Source of the DNA: Ectobacillus panaciterrae DSM 19096
GTDB lineage: Bacteria; Bacillota; Bacilli; Bacillales; Bacillaceae_G
Direction of reading: 5' to 3'
NCBI RefSeq assembly: GCF_000430785.1
Contig: NZ_AUMR01000055.1
Location: forward strand, 1 to 38,390
Length of the DNA stretch: 38,390 nucleotides
Positions 22,057 through 31,018 of the stretch are shown here, in pieces. Both the position numbers and the translations under genes were made by a program. Numbering within the stretch: position 1 is the first letter of the stretch; the number at the start of each line of letters is the position of its first letter. The notes below the pieces were generated by a model. That model was not told the DNA's origin and did no database searches. It saw only the letters and a program-made list of their open reading frames with translations.

Positions 22057-23028
22057 ATGATTAAAACATATTTATATAATGCAAAAGAACAAAAAATGGA
22101 GCAAAATATTTCATTAAGCAATATTCACTCCTGTTTATCCCATCCTGAAAACTTATTATGGATTGATTTATATGATATAAAAGCCGATGAGCTATATGAG
22201 ATTGCCAAAACATTCGGGTTTCACCCGCTCGCAATCGAGGATTGTCTGCATGACAGCCCAAGAGCCAAAATCGATGACTACGAGCTGTATAAATTTTTCG
22301 TCTTTCACGCTCTTCGATACAATGAAGAAAGCGATAACGAAATTACAACACTGGAATTAAACGTATTCCTTGGCCCTAATTATGTCGTCACCATTCATAA
22401 GCATAAACTGCGTTGGTTAGGACAAATGGACGCTATCTGTTCAGTAAGTGCGAAATATATGAACAGAGGCGCAGACTTTCTTTTGTACACATTAATTGAC
22501 GGGATAACCGATGAATATTTTCCAATACTTGACCGCATTGGCGTCCGGATTGATGAATTAGAAGACGAGATGTATGACGAAGGAGTAAAAGAAGTAACAG
22601 AAGAGTTCTTGGCTCTAAAACGAACCATTATCCTCATACGCCGCGTAATTTTACCGCAGCGAAGAATTTTTTTAACCATTAACAGCCGCTGGAAATTTGA
22701 TATTCAAGAAAGCAATATACCGTTCTACACGGATTTAATTGACCATATAGAACGAATAGTAGATTCTACTGAAACATACCGTGACTTGGTGAACAGTGCC
22801 TTAGAAACCTATTATTCTATTATTAGCGCAAAATCCAGCGAAAAATTAAATGTCTTAACTATCATCTCTACCATTATGCTTCCATTAACATTCGTCACCG
22901 GATTTTTTGGCATGAATGTTCCGTTGCCGTACCAGCACTCTCCCATCGCGACAGTCATCATCTTTGCCAGTCTGATTATACTGACATACGGCATGTGGAG
23001 ATATTTTAAAAAGAATGAACTATTATGA
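22057..23028 (+). CDS. corA: CorA-family magnesium transporter
   Basis: A pentameric Mg2+ channel/transporter subunit of the CorA (metal ion transporter, MIT) family. The 323 aa have a large cytosolic N-terminal domain (LLWIDLYDIKADELYEIAKT, HPLAIEDCLHDSPRAKIDDY), a long stalk helix (FLALKRTIILIRRVILPQRR) and two C-terminal membrane helices. The signature GMN is at about residues 285-287 (TGFFGMNVP). A GTG at 22048 is part of the ribosome site, so the ATG at 22057 after GAGGTG is the start. The gene is controlled by the M-box upstream and probably by the leader ORF, and ends at a strong shared terminator. Confidence 0.93.
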   Translation: MIKTYLYNAKEQKMEQNISLSNIHSCLSHPENLLWIDLYDIKADELYEIAKTFGFHPLAIEDCLHDSPRAKIDDYELYKFFVFHALRYNEESDNEITTLELNVFLGPNYVVTIHKHKLRWLGQMDAICSVSAKYMNRGADFLLYTLIDGITDEYFPILDRIGVRIDELEDEMYDEGVKEVTEEFLALKRTIILIRRVILPQRRIFLTINSRWKFDIQESNIPFYTDLIDHIERIVDSTETYRDLVNSALETYYSIISAKSSEKLNVLTIISTIMLPLTFVTGFFGMNVPLPYQHSPIATVIIFASLIILTYGMWRYFKKNELL

Positions 23029-23051
23029 ATGCCCCATTTCACTTCAACAAT

Positions 23052-23085
23052 AAAGAGCCAATGTTCGCTTGAACATTGGCTCTTT
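23052..23085. terminator. bidirectional terminator between corA and the liaH-like gene
   Basis: AAAGAGCCAATGTTC and GAACATTGGCTCTTT form a 15-bp perfect stem with a GCTT loop, between convergent genes. Confidence 0.88.
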
Positions 23086-23088
23086 GTG

Positions 23089-23748
23089 TTACTTCGCTGC
23101 TTTTAGCTGTTCTAACTCCCTTTGTACCGTTTCTTGCAATTGCGTATCCAAGGATGCAAACTTTGCAGGGCTTGTAAGTTGATGGAAGTAGCTGCTTGCG
23201 GCTGCTTCTGCCTCTATCTTTTGAACGTATTCTTCTACTCTCGCAAACCCCTTTACAGCATTTTCAGTATGGAAGGAAGCCAAAACTGTTTGTCCTTCCT
23301 TAATGGCTCTTGCTGCATGTGCTCTTGATACTAATACAAGCTTTTTATACTGCAGTTCTTGATACTTTTCCCGCAGCTTATCAATTTGCTCGTACAGCAC
23401 GGCAGTCTGCTGCTTCGTGACCTCGTATTGCTCTCGATACATTTTGGCTTTTTCTTCATGAAGAATTTTTTCCTGCAAAGCCAGTTTCGCTATTTCATCC
23501 TCATTTTTAGAAACAGCAAGCTCTGCTTGCCGAGCGCGCTTTGCGACAACCGCTTCTGTCTCGATCACAAGAGTTTCGTATTTCTTCTCCAAATATAACT
23601 GATTTGCCAGCGCGTGCTGTGCTTTTTCTACCTGCTCTTCCATATCGCGAATATATTGATTCAGCATGCTCAAAGGTTTCTCCGCCTTGTCCAGTGCTTC
23701 ATGCACATCAGATAATACAATGTTTCTTACTCGTTTTAAAATACCCAT
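23089..23748 (-). CDS. PspA/LiaH-like membrane-stress protein
   Basis: 219 aa, second PspA/IM30 member in the window. The amphipathic start MGILKRVRNIVLSDVHEALD is followed by a long coiled coil (MEEQVEKAQHALANQLYLEK; EKYQELQYKKLVLVSRAHAA) and the family's FARVEEYVQKIEAEAAASSY near the end. The open frame reaches a start 13 codons earlier, but ATG 23748 has GGAGG 8 bases before it. That start lies one base after the stop of the membrane-protein gene upstream, so the two are translationally coupled, like liaI-liaH of Bacillus subtilis, which respond to cell-wall antibiotics. Confidence 0.88.
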   Translation of the reverse strand: MGILKRVRNIVLSDVHEALDKAEKPLSMLNQYIRDMEEQVEKAQHALANQLYLEKKYETLVIETEAVVAKRARQAELAVSKNEDEIAKLALQEKILHEEKAKMYREQYEVTKQQTAVLYEQIDKLREKYQELQYKKLVLVSRAHAARAIKEGQTVLASFHTENAVKGFARVEEYVQKIEAEAAASSYFHQLTSPAKFASLDTQLQETVQRELEQLKAAK

Positions 23749-23749
23749 A

Positions 23750-24352
23750 TTATTTGTCCTCCTTTGTAATGTTTCTTTCCCACTCATCTAAAATATCGGC
23801 ATTTCTGCTTACTCCCGCATGTACAGGAGACAGAAATGGCTCAACTGTAATATCTTCATTCATACGATTTTTCTTCCAAATTTTATACAGCCAGTAAATT
23901 GCTAAAGCAATTAAAATGAATGGCATGATTGGAAGAAGTGCCAAGAACATAAGGAATGTGCCTGTCCATTTTTTCCACGTGCTGCCGTCTGCACTTTTTC
24001 GTACGAACCAGCCGAGGATGAAAAGAACTAGCCCAAACAGGAACGGAATGAAACCAAATCCTCTATGCTCTCCTCTGTGGTGGAAGCGGTCAGGGCTGAA
24101 TCCTTGCTCAAAAGAATGCGGACCATTGCCTCTGCCTTGCATATGGAACTCGCCTTGTTGAAGAGCCTCAAATCTATTAGCCTCACCTCCCTTATTGAAA
24201 AACGCTTGATGATTCTGATGGATAGCAAAATTACTTCTGTGTCCCCATCCTCCAAAATCAGCTGTGCGAAGGCCAACAAACAGGATGATACTGAGAATTG
24301 GCAATAAGATGAACCATTTCCAAGCTTTGCGTGTTTTTTTCTTAGTTTCCAT
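23750..24352 (-). CDS. membrane protein coupled to the LiaH-like gene (LiaI-like by context)
   Basis: 200 aa. TM1 is at about 12-30 (WFILLPILSIILFVGLRTA). A Gly/His/Phe-rich extracytoplasmic loop of some 65 residues follows (HSFEQGFSPDRFHHRGEHRG). TM2 (GFIPFLFGLVLFILGWFV) and TM3 (FLMFLALLPIMPFILIALAI) follow, with an acidic cytoplasmic tail (NADILDEWERNITKEDK). Start ATG after GGAG. The family is not recognised by sequence; direct coupling to a PspA-like gene suggests it anchors that protein at the membrane, as LiaI does for LiaH. It is longer than LiaI (126 aa) and has a third helix. Confidence 0.65.
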   Translation of the reverse strand: METKKKTRKAWKWFILLPILSIILFVGLRTADFGGWGHRSNFAIHQNHQAFFNKGGEANRFEALQQGEFHMQGRGNGPHSFEQGFSPDRFHHRGEHRGFGFIPFLFGLVLFILGWFVRKSADGSTWKKWTGTFLMFLALLPIMPFILIALAIYWLYKIWKKNRMNEDITVEPFLSPVHAGVSRNADILDEWERNITKEDK

Positions 24353-24772
24353 TATTTCTCCTCCCTTGAATCACGAGACTGCTTCCCTATACAATCACAC
24401 TTTGCTACATCGTTCGGATTGTATACGCCTCGCCCTTCATATTTTTGTGCATTATCATTACTGCAAGCAATTTACTTTCTCTTACCGGTACAAGGACTAT
24501 TATTGAAGAAAAGTCTTAATTTTTGCTTAAGTGATAAAATAAGTAATTATTTTTTTGAAATGAGGAAAGCCTTTTTTAAATGGGCGTAGAGCGCCTGCAG
24601 AGTATAGTAGCGGTCAAAGCCTTTAAGACGCCCTCAACTATGTCTTTTGACTAAGCATATAGATTTATTTTTTATATGTCGTATGCTGTGAGCATGATGT
24701 TCAAAATATCGGAAGTATTGCCGCTACATTTTATAATTTCTTTTCCTTCGGAGAAAAGCTTATAAATCATCT
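24353..24772. other. intergenic region without a supported gene
   Basis: Upstream of the divergent stress gene. No frame with a ribosome site resembles a protein. GGGCGT (24581) and ACGCCC (24628) form a 6-bp inverted repeat. AGCGGTCAAAGCCTTT at 24611 recalls the dispersed element but the rest does not match. Confidence 0.4.
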
Positions 24773-24819
24773 TAAAAAAAAGCCATGCGTACAAAAACGT
24801 GTACGCATGGCTTTTTTTA
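24773..24819 (-). terminator. strong terminator of the metallophosphoesterase gene (TGCGTAC family)
   Basis: AGCCATGCGTAC and GTACGCATGGCT form a perfect 12-bp stem flanked by A and T runs. The core recurs at 26195-26232 and 37888-37930. Confidence 0.88.
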
Positions 24820-24860
24820 ATACGTATTCTTTTATGCAGCCTTTTGCCATAGGAAGTTCT

Positions 24861-25976
24861 TCATCGAAATCGAATAGTAATATCTATAATTTCAGAACGG
24901 CTCGCCAGCCGAATCGGCGGTCCCCATGTTCCAAATCCTGAAGAAACAATAACATGCATTTTCTTCTTCAATAGATAACCCCAATCCAATTCAAATAATC
25001 TTCCTGTAATCCAATGATTAGGAGCAAATTGGCCTCGATGGGTATGACCGCATAATAGAAGGTCAACACCTGCGTCTGCAGCTTTGTCGAACTGATACGG
25101 CTGATGGTCCATCATAATGATAGGGCGTATTACATCTAAATCCGCCAGCAAGGACGTTACGCTTAATCGTCCGTCTGGATCGGCACTTTCTGCGGTTTTG
25201 TCCTTCCTGCCTGCGATATACAAAGCATCATTCACTAGCACAGATTCATCTCTGAGCACACGAATGCCGATTGCATTCATTTGTTTTACGTATTCCTCAA
25301 TATGTCCCCCGTAATATTCATGATTGCCAAGCACTGCATAAATTCCATATGGCGCTTGCAGCTGCTTCATATTTTGAGACATTTGCTTTCGAATAAAAGG
25401 TTCAATAACGTCGTCGATTACATCACCAGGAAGCAAAATCAGATCAGGTTTTAAATCACTCATACGTTCAACCAGCCGTTTCAAATGACGATTGCCCACA
25501 ATATTGCCTAAATGAAGATCGGACGCAACAGCAATTCGCAGCTCTTTCAAATTGTCAGCCTTTTTATCAATGTTCAGTTCATACGTACGTATGACAGGAC
25601 TCCACGCATTCCATGACCCCCGAAGAAGCAAAGAAACAAGCAAGATTATTACGATAGGGCTAATAATAGGAATTGCAGCATTCAAACCCAATTTTTTCAA
25701 AAGCCATGCGGCAAGATCAGCGATAGGAAGTAAAATCAAGGCAAATTCCATTACTGCGAAATAATAAGAACCAATGAACTGGAACAATCTTCCCACCGGT
25801 CCCGGCAGCAGACGAAATCGCCCGAAAAGATAGGACAATGCAATAACCCAAAATAAAACCCAATATACGCTTGACAGGAAAGGGACTTCAAAATAAGAAA
25901 GTACGAAATAACCATGCCAGCCGATATAAAGGTTTACTGCAATATACATAAGTACAATAAGAAAAAACCTCATCAA
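24861..25976 (-). CDS. membrane-anchored metallophosphoesterase
   Basis: 371 aa. About four or five N-terminal membrane helices (residues 1-120) anchor a calcineurin-like phosphoesterase domain (about 140-371). Metal-binding motifs appear in order: SDLHLG, LLPGDVID, LGNHEYYGG and GHTHRGQ. This arrangement matches Bacillus YkoQ/YkuE-type proteins, which act on lipid or wall-associated phosphates outside the cytoplasm; the substrate is unknown. The frame begins with TTG directly followed by ATG (25973); GGAG lies 10 and 13 bases before them, so either may start translation. Single-gene unit. Confidence 0.88.
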   Translation of the reverse strand: MMRFFLIVLMYIAVNLYIGWHGYFVLSYFEVPFLSSVYWVLFWVIALSYLFGRFRLLPGPVGRLFQFIGSYYFAVMEFALILLPIADLAAWLLKKLGLNAAIPIISPIVIILLVSLLLRGSWNAWSPVIRTYELNIDKKADNLKELRIAVASDLHLGNIVGNRHLKRLVERMSDLKPDLILLPGDVIDDVIEPFIRKQMSQNMKQLQAPYGIYAVLGNHEYYGGHIEEYVKQMNAIGIRVLRDESVLVNDALYIAGRKDKTAESADPDGRLSVTSLLADLDVIRPIIMMDHQPYQFDKAADAGVDLLLCGHTHRGQFAPNHWITGRLFELDWGYLLKKKMHVIVSSGFGTWGPPIRLASRSEIIDITIRFR

Positions 25977-25979
25977 GTT

Positions 25980-26456
25980 TCATTAGCTCCTTTTTGTTTT
26001 ATTTTTAGTTCATTCTACTTCATCAATGTAAAAAGCAGTTTCCAAAATTATTTGCTCGCTCTGCACTCATAACAATATCTCCCCATTAAAGAATTTTTTA
26101 ATCCTTATCTTATCAGAAGGAATGATAGGTGAGTACGCACTTCATTTACACAATATCATATCCATAGTACTTTACGCTTATTTTATCTCACACGAAAAAA
26201 CCTTGCGTACTCCCTCTGTACGCAAGGCTTTTCATCTAATATAGACATTTATCATGAACAATTTGCTAGTACATAATGTTTTGTTGGTCTTCCCTGAACG
26301 TTCTTCATCCCTCTTTCAAGTAGTTTTACCCTTAGCAAAAGTTCATTTACCAATACTCTTTCTCACAAAGCATGACCGCTTAAGAACAGGAATCAGAGGG
26401 GCCAAAAGGCAACGGTCCGGAAATTAGCCCAGACCATCATCCGAGGCTGCTTAGAT
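25980..26456. other. intergenic region between ssuD and metallophosphoesterase gene
   Basis: About 480 bases. Apart from the terminator at 26195-26232, nothing recognisable is present. Confidence 0.4.
26195..26232 (-). terminator. terminator downstream of ssuD (TGCGTAC family)
   Basis: CCTTGCGTAC and GTACGCAAGG pair perfectly (10 bp), with a T run on the minus strand (TTTTTTCG). It lies 225 bases after ssuD. Confidence 0.8.
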
Positions 26457-27596
26457 TTACTTTACTGTTTCTGGAGCGTATTGATTCGCAATCATTTCTC
26501 CAACGGGCTGATTGTTTTTTTGACTGACATTGATGGAGTTTCTGTTTTTCAGCGGTAAAAGCGGGAATACTAGCTCTGCAAATTGATACGCTTCTTCTAG
26601 ATGAGGATAGCCAGATAAAACAAATGTATCGATACCTAAATCCGAGTATTCTTTCATTCTCTCTGCCACTTGAATTGGATTACCAACAAGCGCTGTACCG
26701 GCTCCCCCTCGAACGAGCCCAACTCCAGCCCAAAGATTCGGGCTAATCTCTAGTGTCTCTCTTCCTCCTTTATGCAGCTGTAGCATTCTCTGTTGCCCTA
26801 CAGAATCTTGACGGGCTAATGTACGTTGTGCCGCCTCGATCGTATCATTATCGACATATTTAATTAAGCGATCAGCCGCTTCCCATGCTTCTTCTTCTGT
26901 TTCTCTTACAATTACATGTAAGCGAATGCCGAAGCGCACTGTTCTTCCTTCTAGCTCAGCTAAACGGCGAACTTCTTTTATTTTTAGTTCCACCTGTGCA
27001 GGCGGCTCTCCCCATGTTAAGTAAACATCCGTATGTTTTGCAGCCACAGCTTGCCCTGCTGGCGATGATCCCCCAAAATAAATCGGCGGATGCGGATGCT
27101 GAACAGGTGGAAAGAGCAGTTTCCCGCCTTCTATATTCAAATGTTTCCCAGTAAAATGAACTTCTTTCCCCTCCAAAAGATTACGCCAAATGGTTAAAAA
27201 CTCATCTGTTACTTCATAACGTTCATCATGTGCAAGGAATAATCCATCGCCTGCTAATTCGACTGGGTCTCCACCTGCGACTACATTAATAAGAAGACGT
27301 CCGCTTGAAATGCGATCCACTGTTGAAGCCATTCGTGCTGCAACAGACGGAGACATAATTCCTGGACGAACAGCAATAAGAAATTTCAATCGTTCTGTAA
27401 CAGCCGCTAGCGATGAAGCTAACGTCCATGGATCTTCGCATGATCTCCCCGTTGGAATTAATACCCCTGTATATCCAAGTCGATCAGCCGCTTGCGCGAT
27501 TTGACGAAAGTAAGAAAAATCAGCTAAGCGTCCTCCCTTTGTTGTTCCTAAATATCTGCTGTCCCCATGAGTTGGAATAAACCATAAAATTTCCAT
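26457..27596 (-). CDS. ssuD: FMNH2-dependent alkanesulfonate monooxygenase
   Basis: Cleaves alkanesulfonates to aldehyde and sulfite using reduced flavin from a reductase, giving sulfur under sulfate limitation. The 379 aa are typical of Ssu[61 protein letters not shown], the [20 protein letters not shown] segment, [20 protein letters not shown] and [23 protein letters not shown] follows AGGAGTG. It follows ssuB-ssuA-ssuC on the same strand but is separated from ssuC by 450 bases containing the dispersed element, so it may need its own promoter. No ssuE reductase gene is in the window. Confidence 0.95.
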   Translation of the reverse strand: MEILWFIPTHGDSRYLGTTKGGRLADFSYFRQIAQAADRLGYTGVLIPTGRSCEDPWTLASSLAAVTERLKFLIAVRPGIMSPSVAARMASTVDRISSGRLLINVVAGGDPVELAGDGLFLAHDERYEVTDEFLTIWRNLLEGKEVHFTGKHLNIEGGKLLFPPVQHPHPPIYFGGSSPAGQAVAAKHTDVYLTWGEPPAQVELKIKEVRRLAELEGRTVRFGIRLHVIVRETEEEAWEAADRLIKYVDNDTIEAAQRTLARQDSVGQQRMLQLHKGGRETLEISPNLWAGVGLVRGGAGTALVGNPIQVAERMKEYSDLGIDTFVLSGYPHLEEAYQFAELVFPLLPLKNRNSINVSQKNNQPVGEMIANQYAPETVK

Positions 27597-27839
27597 TATT
27601 TTTTCACTCCTGTTATAAGTAGTTTTTTAGCTATCTGAACATTATGTTTATCTAACTTTTATCGAATTGCTTATGATTCTTTTTGCTGTAATCGTACTAG
27701 TAGTTGATTAATAGCAGATTTCAGCCTTTTCTCATGACAATAAAACAATGGTGATTGAAAGAATAAACACTAACCATTAGTTAACATATAGATTTAGTTG
27801 GTTTTAAATCTACAACATGCTTCTTTTAATTAATGGTAC
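27597..27839. other. ssuC-ssuD gap, ssuD-proximal part
   Basis: No gene. AT-rich and presumably carries the ssuD leader or promoter. No clear promoter pair was recognised. Confidence 0.4.
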
Positions 27840-28021
27840 ATATATATGAGTGAATTATAAATTCGACATTTTCATGTGCTATGTGTAACCAAAAGGGAGT
27901 ATGGTATGCTTCTTCTCTCTGTTTACCTTTGCATGAACCACTACAAAGGTTTGACCGCTTCTGCACGTCGCCAGATGATCTCTCCCCACTATCAACGGTT
28001 TTTTTATTCACTTGTATATAG
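27840..28021 (-). repeat. dispersed ~187-bp element, copy 2 (between ssuC and ssuD)
   Basis: On the minus strand it starts CTATATACAAGTGAATAAAA and ends near GAATTTATAATTCACTCATA. Both imperfect terminal repeats are intact. The core AGAAGCGGTCAAACCTTTGT is present. Confidence 0.8.
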
Positions 28022-28045
28022 GTTCTTTAAAGTTCAATTTGTTAA

Positions 28046-28915
28046 TTAACTAACATTCTTTCCTTGATAGCTGTCACGCCATTTTAATAATCTAGATTCT
28101 AATACACGAACAAACGAATCAGCCAGCTTTCCGCCAAGAGCAAAAATAATAATACCGACGAAGACAACATCTGTACGGGTAAATTGCCTTGCATCCATAA
28201 TCAGATAGCCGATTCCTTCGCTTGCTCCCATTAATTCCGAAACAACTAACCCCAGCCAAGCAGCGCCAAGCGACAGGCGAACTCCAAGTAAGATGTTTGG
28301 AAGAGCGGCCGGCAAAATCAGCTTTGTTACTTGTTTCCATCGGCTGAACTCCAGAATGCGCGCTACATCAAATAATTTTTTATCTACTCCGCGTATACCT
28401 AGTAATGTATTGACGTATAAAGGAAAAAATGCTCCAAGTGCAATTAACAATACCTTTGATAATTCGCCCAACCCAAACCATAAGATAAATAGCGGGGCTA
28501 ATGCTAAATGAGGGACGGTTCGTAACATTTGCAAAGACGGATCCACAAATTGCTCTGTTTTATTAGAAAGGCCGGTCAACGTCCCGAATAGAAGAGCTAA
28601 ACTTGCACCTAATAGAAATCCAATCAAAGCACGAGTGACACTAACTTTTAGATGTCCGAACAATTCACCGGATTCTATTAATTCCTGAAATGAGTGTAAA
28701 ATATCTAAAGGAGTCGGTAAAACCGTATTAGGCACGTGTAAAAGTGATCCTGCCAATTGCCACACAACTACTACGAGGATTGGTAAAACCAAGCCGCGTG
28801 CTATTACCAGTCCAGGACCATTGAATTTAGTGCTCCTTAACAGTTTAGGGGCAGAATTCCTCCTAATATCACCGACCGAATTAACGGATGGCAATGCTAT
28901 TTTTGCTTTGCTCAT
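28046..28915 (-). CDS. ssuC: ABC transporter permease for alkanesulfonates
   Basis: Membrane subunit of the SsuABC importer. 289 aa with about six helices (GLVLPILVVVVWQLAGSLLH first) and the BPD-type permease EAA loop (EFSRWKQVTKLILPAALPNI, LLGVRLSLGAAWLGLVVSEL). The N-terminal extension of some 40 polar residues is normal for SsuC/TauC-type permeases. ATG follows GAGGTG. It lies 11 bases after ssuA; ssuB-ssuA-ssuC form one tight operon. Taurine- or aliphatic-sulfonate specificity is taken from the adjacent ssuD. Confidence 0.92.
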   Translation of the reverse strand: MSKAKIALPSVNSVGDIRRNSAPKLLRSTKFNGPGLVIARGLVLPILVVVVWQLAGSLLHVPNTVLPTPLDILHSFQELIESGELFGHLKVSVTRALIGFLLGASLALLFGTLTGLSNKTEQFVDPSLQMLRTVPHLALAPLFILWFGLGELSKVLLIALGAFFPLYVNTLLGIRGVDKKLFDVARILEFSRWKQVTKLILPAALPNILLGVRLSLGAAWLGLVVSELMGASEGIGYLIMDARQFTRTDVVFVGIIIFALGGKLADSFVRVLESRLLKWRDSYQGKNVS

Positions 28916-28926
28916 CTTAAATCACC

Positions 28927-29952
28927 TCACTTATTTTGTTCTTCCTTTACTTCTTTTAACGCTTGTTTGATATAAGAATTATCGACTACCTTTGATGTAT
29001 CAATTTTCTTTGTAATGGCTTTAAGAGAATATTGGAAATCCGCGGTATCTTGCTGTGCTTTAATGATATCTTCTGTTATTGGCAGATTAAGAGATTCGTT
29101 GTTTTCAAGTATATGACGCACTATATCCTTATCAATTTTTTTTGCATTTGCATATAAATCGATTGCATCATTGCGGTTTTCTTTTTCAAAAAGACGCGCT
29201 TTTTCGTATACCTTCAGAAAACGTACAACAAGATCAGGATGCTCTTTTGTAAATTGTGTACGCGCAATGACGAAGCCCGGCGAATATACATTCAACGATT
29301 TGCCATCCGCCAATATTCTTGCGTCTTTCTTTAGAGTTTGAAGTGAAATAAAAGGCTCCCAAATAGACCAAGCATCTACTGCTCCTGTTTCAAACGCCGG
29401 CTGCGCTTCATCCGGTTGTAATTGAATGATCTTTACATCCTCCGGTTTTAAACCAGCCTTATCTAATGCACGGTACAATAAATTGAACCCGCTGCTTCCT
29501 TTTGCCACTGCGATTTTTTTCCCTTTTAAATCTTCTAATGTTTTTATTGGGCTGTCTTTACGAACAAGAATCGCGTTTCCTTTAAGCCCGTCGCTTGCAT
29601 TTGCAATTTCTTTAAACTCGATATTCGCCGCTTGCCCTGCAATAACAGGTGAATTACCTACCCCGCCAAAATCCAATCGATTTGCTGCCATTGCCTCAAA
29701 ATGGGGCGGACCGCTTTGAAATACTGTCCATTTTACGTTTACGCCAACCTTAGCGAATTCTTCTTCAAACCAGCCTTTTTCCTTTGCGATTAAAAATGGT
29801 CCTAAGCTTTGTTGAATTCCTATATTGACTGTAACATTCTCTTTCTTTCCTTTCTTCTCATCCGCTTTTGTCGTTTTTGATGCGCATCCGGTTAAAATGG
29901 CCATCATAATTGCTGTAAGTATTAAAACAGAAAACTTCAACTTCTTAATCAC
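28927..29952 (-). CDS. ssuA: alkanesulfonate-binding lipoprotein
   Basis: Extracytoplasmic solute receptor of SsuABC. The signal segment ends in the lipobox LTGC (AIMMAILTGCASK). The mature part follows the NMT1/SsuA pattern: NIGIQQSLGPFLIAKEKGWF, GPPHFEAMAANRLDFGGVGN, LKGKKIAVAKGSSGFNLLYR and ETGAVDAWSIWEPFISLQTL. The frame allows an ATG at 29961, but that codon directly abuts AAAGGAGG. The GTG at 29952 (MIKKLKFSVL), 9 bases after GGAGG, is the better start. Located between ssuB and ssuC. Confidence 0.92.
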   Translation of the reverse strand: MIKKLKFSVLILTAIMMAILTGCASKTTKADEKKGKKENVTVNIGIQQSLGPFLIAKEKGWFEEEFAKVGVNVKWTVFQSGPPHFEAMAANRLDFGGVGNSPVIAGQAANIEFKEIANASDGLKGNAILVRKDSPIKTLEDLKGKKIAVAKGSSGFNLLYRALDKAGLKPEDVKIIQLQPDEAQPAFETGAVDAWSIWEPFISLQTLKKDARILADGKSLNVYSPGFVIARTQFTKEHPDLVVRFLKVYEKARLFEKENRNDAIDLYANAKKIDKDIVRHILENNESLNLPITEDIIKAQQDTADFQYSLKAITKKIDTSKVVDNSYIKQALKEVKEEQNK

Positions 29953-29967
29953 CTTCTCCATCCTCCT

Positions 29968-30735
29968 TTAAATACCTGAACCTTCAACCAACTGAAGCTC
30001 TTCTACTTTTTCAAACTCACTTAGTACCTTTTGTCTGAATTCCTGGAATGATCGACTCGCTCTTTTTCGAGGATGCGGTAAATCGACCGGAATGATGTTG
30101 CTGATTTGACCCGGTCTTGCACTCATGATCACGACACGATCAGCGAGATAAATGGATTCATCTAAGTCATGCGTAACTAGAATCATAGTCGTTTTCTTTT
30201 GCTGCCAAAGCTCTAACAACACGTCCTGTAAATGCGTTCTTGTAAATGCATCAAGTGCAGCAAACGGTTCATCAAGCAGCAGCACTTCCGGATCCCGCAA
30301 TAAGGCTCTCGCAATCGCCACTCGTTGTGACATTCCTCCTGATAGCTCTTTTGGATATGCTTTTTCAAATCCCTTCAATCGTACAATTTCAATGAGTTCA
30401 TCAACTCTGCTGCGTATCTTCAGATCTTTAAGGGGTAAATCAGCAGCAATGTTTTTTTCTACTGTCAGCCAAGGAAAGAGATGATGTTCCTGAAAAATAA
30501 ACCCTTGTTTTATGCTTGGCCCTGCAATTTCTTGGTTATTGATTTTGATGGTTCCTTCATATTCGTTATCAAGACCGGCAATCAGCTTCAACAGTGTACT
30601 CTTGCCGCATCCGCTCGGTCCGATGATGGTTACGAATTCACCTGGTTTCACTTGTAAATCAATATCTTGTAACACTTTTGTTTTTCCCTGCAACTTAACG
30701 AATGTTTTATATAATGACGCCACCGAAACACTCAC
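29968..30735 (-). CDS. ssuB: ABC transporter ATP-binding protein for alkanesulfonates
   Basis: ATPase subunit of SsuABC. 255 aa with Walker [10 protein letters not shown] (39-47), Q-loop ([19 protein letters not shown]), signature [15 protein letters not shown], Walker [14 protein letters not shown] and the switch histidine [16 protein letters not shown]. The start is GTG after GGAGG, 9 bases. First gene of the operon. The leader of about 450 bases upstream carries two attenuator-like modules and a mini-ORF. Confidence 0.95.
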   Translation of the reverse strand: MSVSVASLYKTFVKLQGKTKVLQDIDLQVKPGEFVTIIGPSGCGKSTLLKLIAGLDNEYEGTIKINNQEIAGPSIKQGFIFQEHHLFPWLTVEKNIAADLPLKDLKIRSRVDELIEIVRLKGFEKAYPKELSGGMSQRVAIARALLRDPEVLLLDEPFAALDAFTRTHLQDVLLELWQQKKTTMILVTHDLDESIYLADRVVIMSARPGQISNIIPVDLPHPRKRASRSFQEFRQKVLSEFEKVEELQLVEGSGI

Positions 30736-30886
30736 TTTGTTTTCCCTCCTTATAAAAATAGAATAGACAATCGTATGACTCTTCTACCGACTGACTGATG
30801 AATATATGTTTTTACATTTTAAATTCCCCCTTCCCTTACACCAATATCACCTTTTCCCATCTGATAACTATGATTAATAAACAAAA

Positions 30887-30936
30887 AAGGCCCTTAACTT
30901 TTTTATAGTTAAGGACCTTCGGTTGCCCGATCAGTC
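30887..30936 (-). promoter_or_regulatory. ssu leader module 2: small hairpin overlapping an intrinsic terminator
   Basis: On the minus strand GAC-TGA-TCGG-GCAA-CCGA-AG-GTC (30936-30914) forms a two-step hairpin. Its 3' arm overlaps the 5' arm of AAGGTCCTTAAC/GTTAAGGGCCTT (30919-30887), a 12-bp terminator with a six-T run. The two cannot fully form together. It sits 150 bases before ssuB. GGGCAACCGA recalls SAM-I riboswitches, but the rest of that fold is absent. Confidence 0.55.
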
Positions 30937-31018
30937 AAGTAAAATTTTAGTATTATCTTGATGATAATAACACTACGCATTATTCCTATAATTTAGCTAT
31001 GAATTGAGAGACAAGATT

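Noticed and set aside
24581-24640. Possible seventh copy of the dispersed element (AGCGGTCAAAGCCTTT)
   Set aside because: Only about 16 bases match; flanking core blocks and ends are absent.
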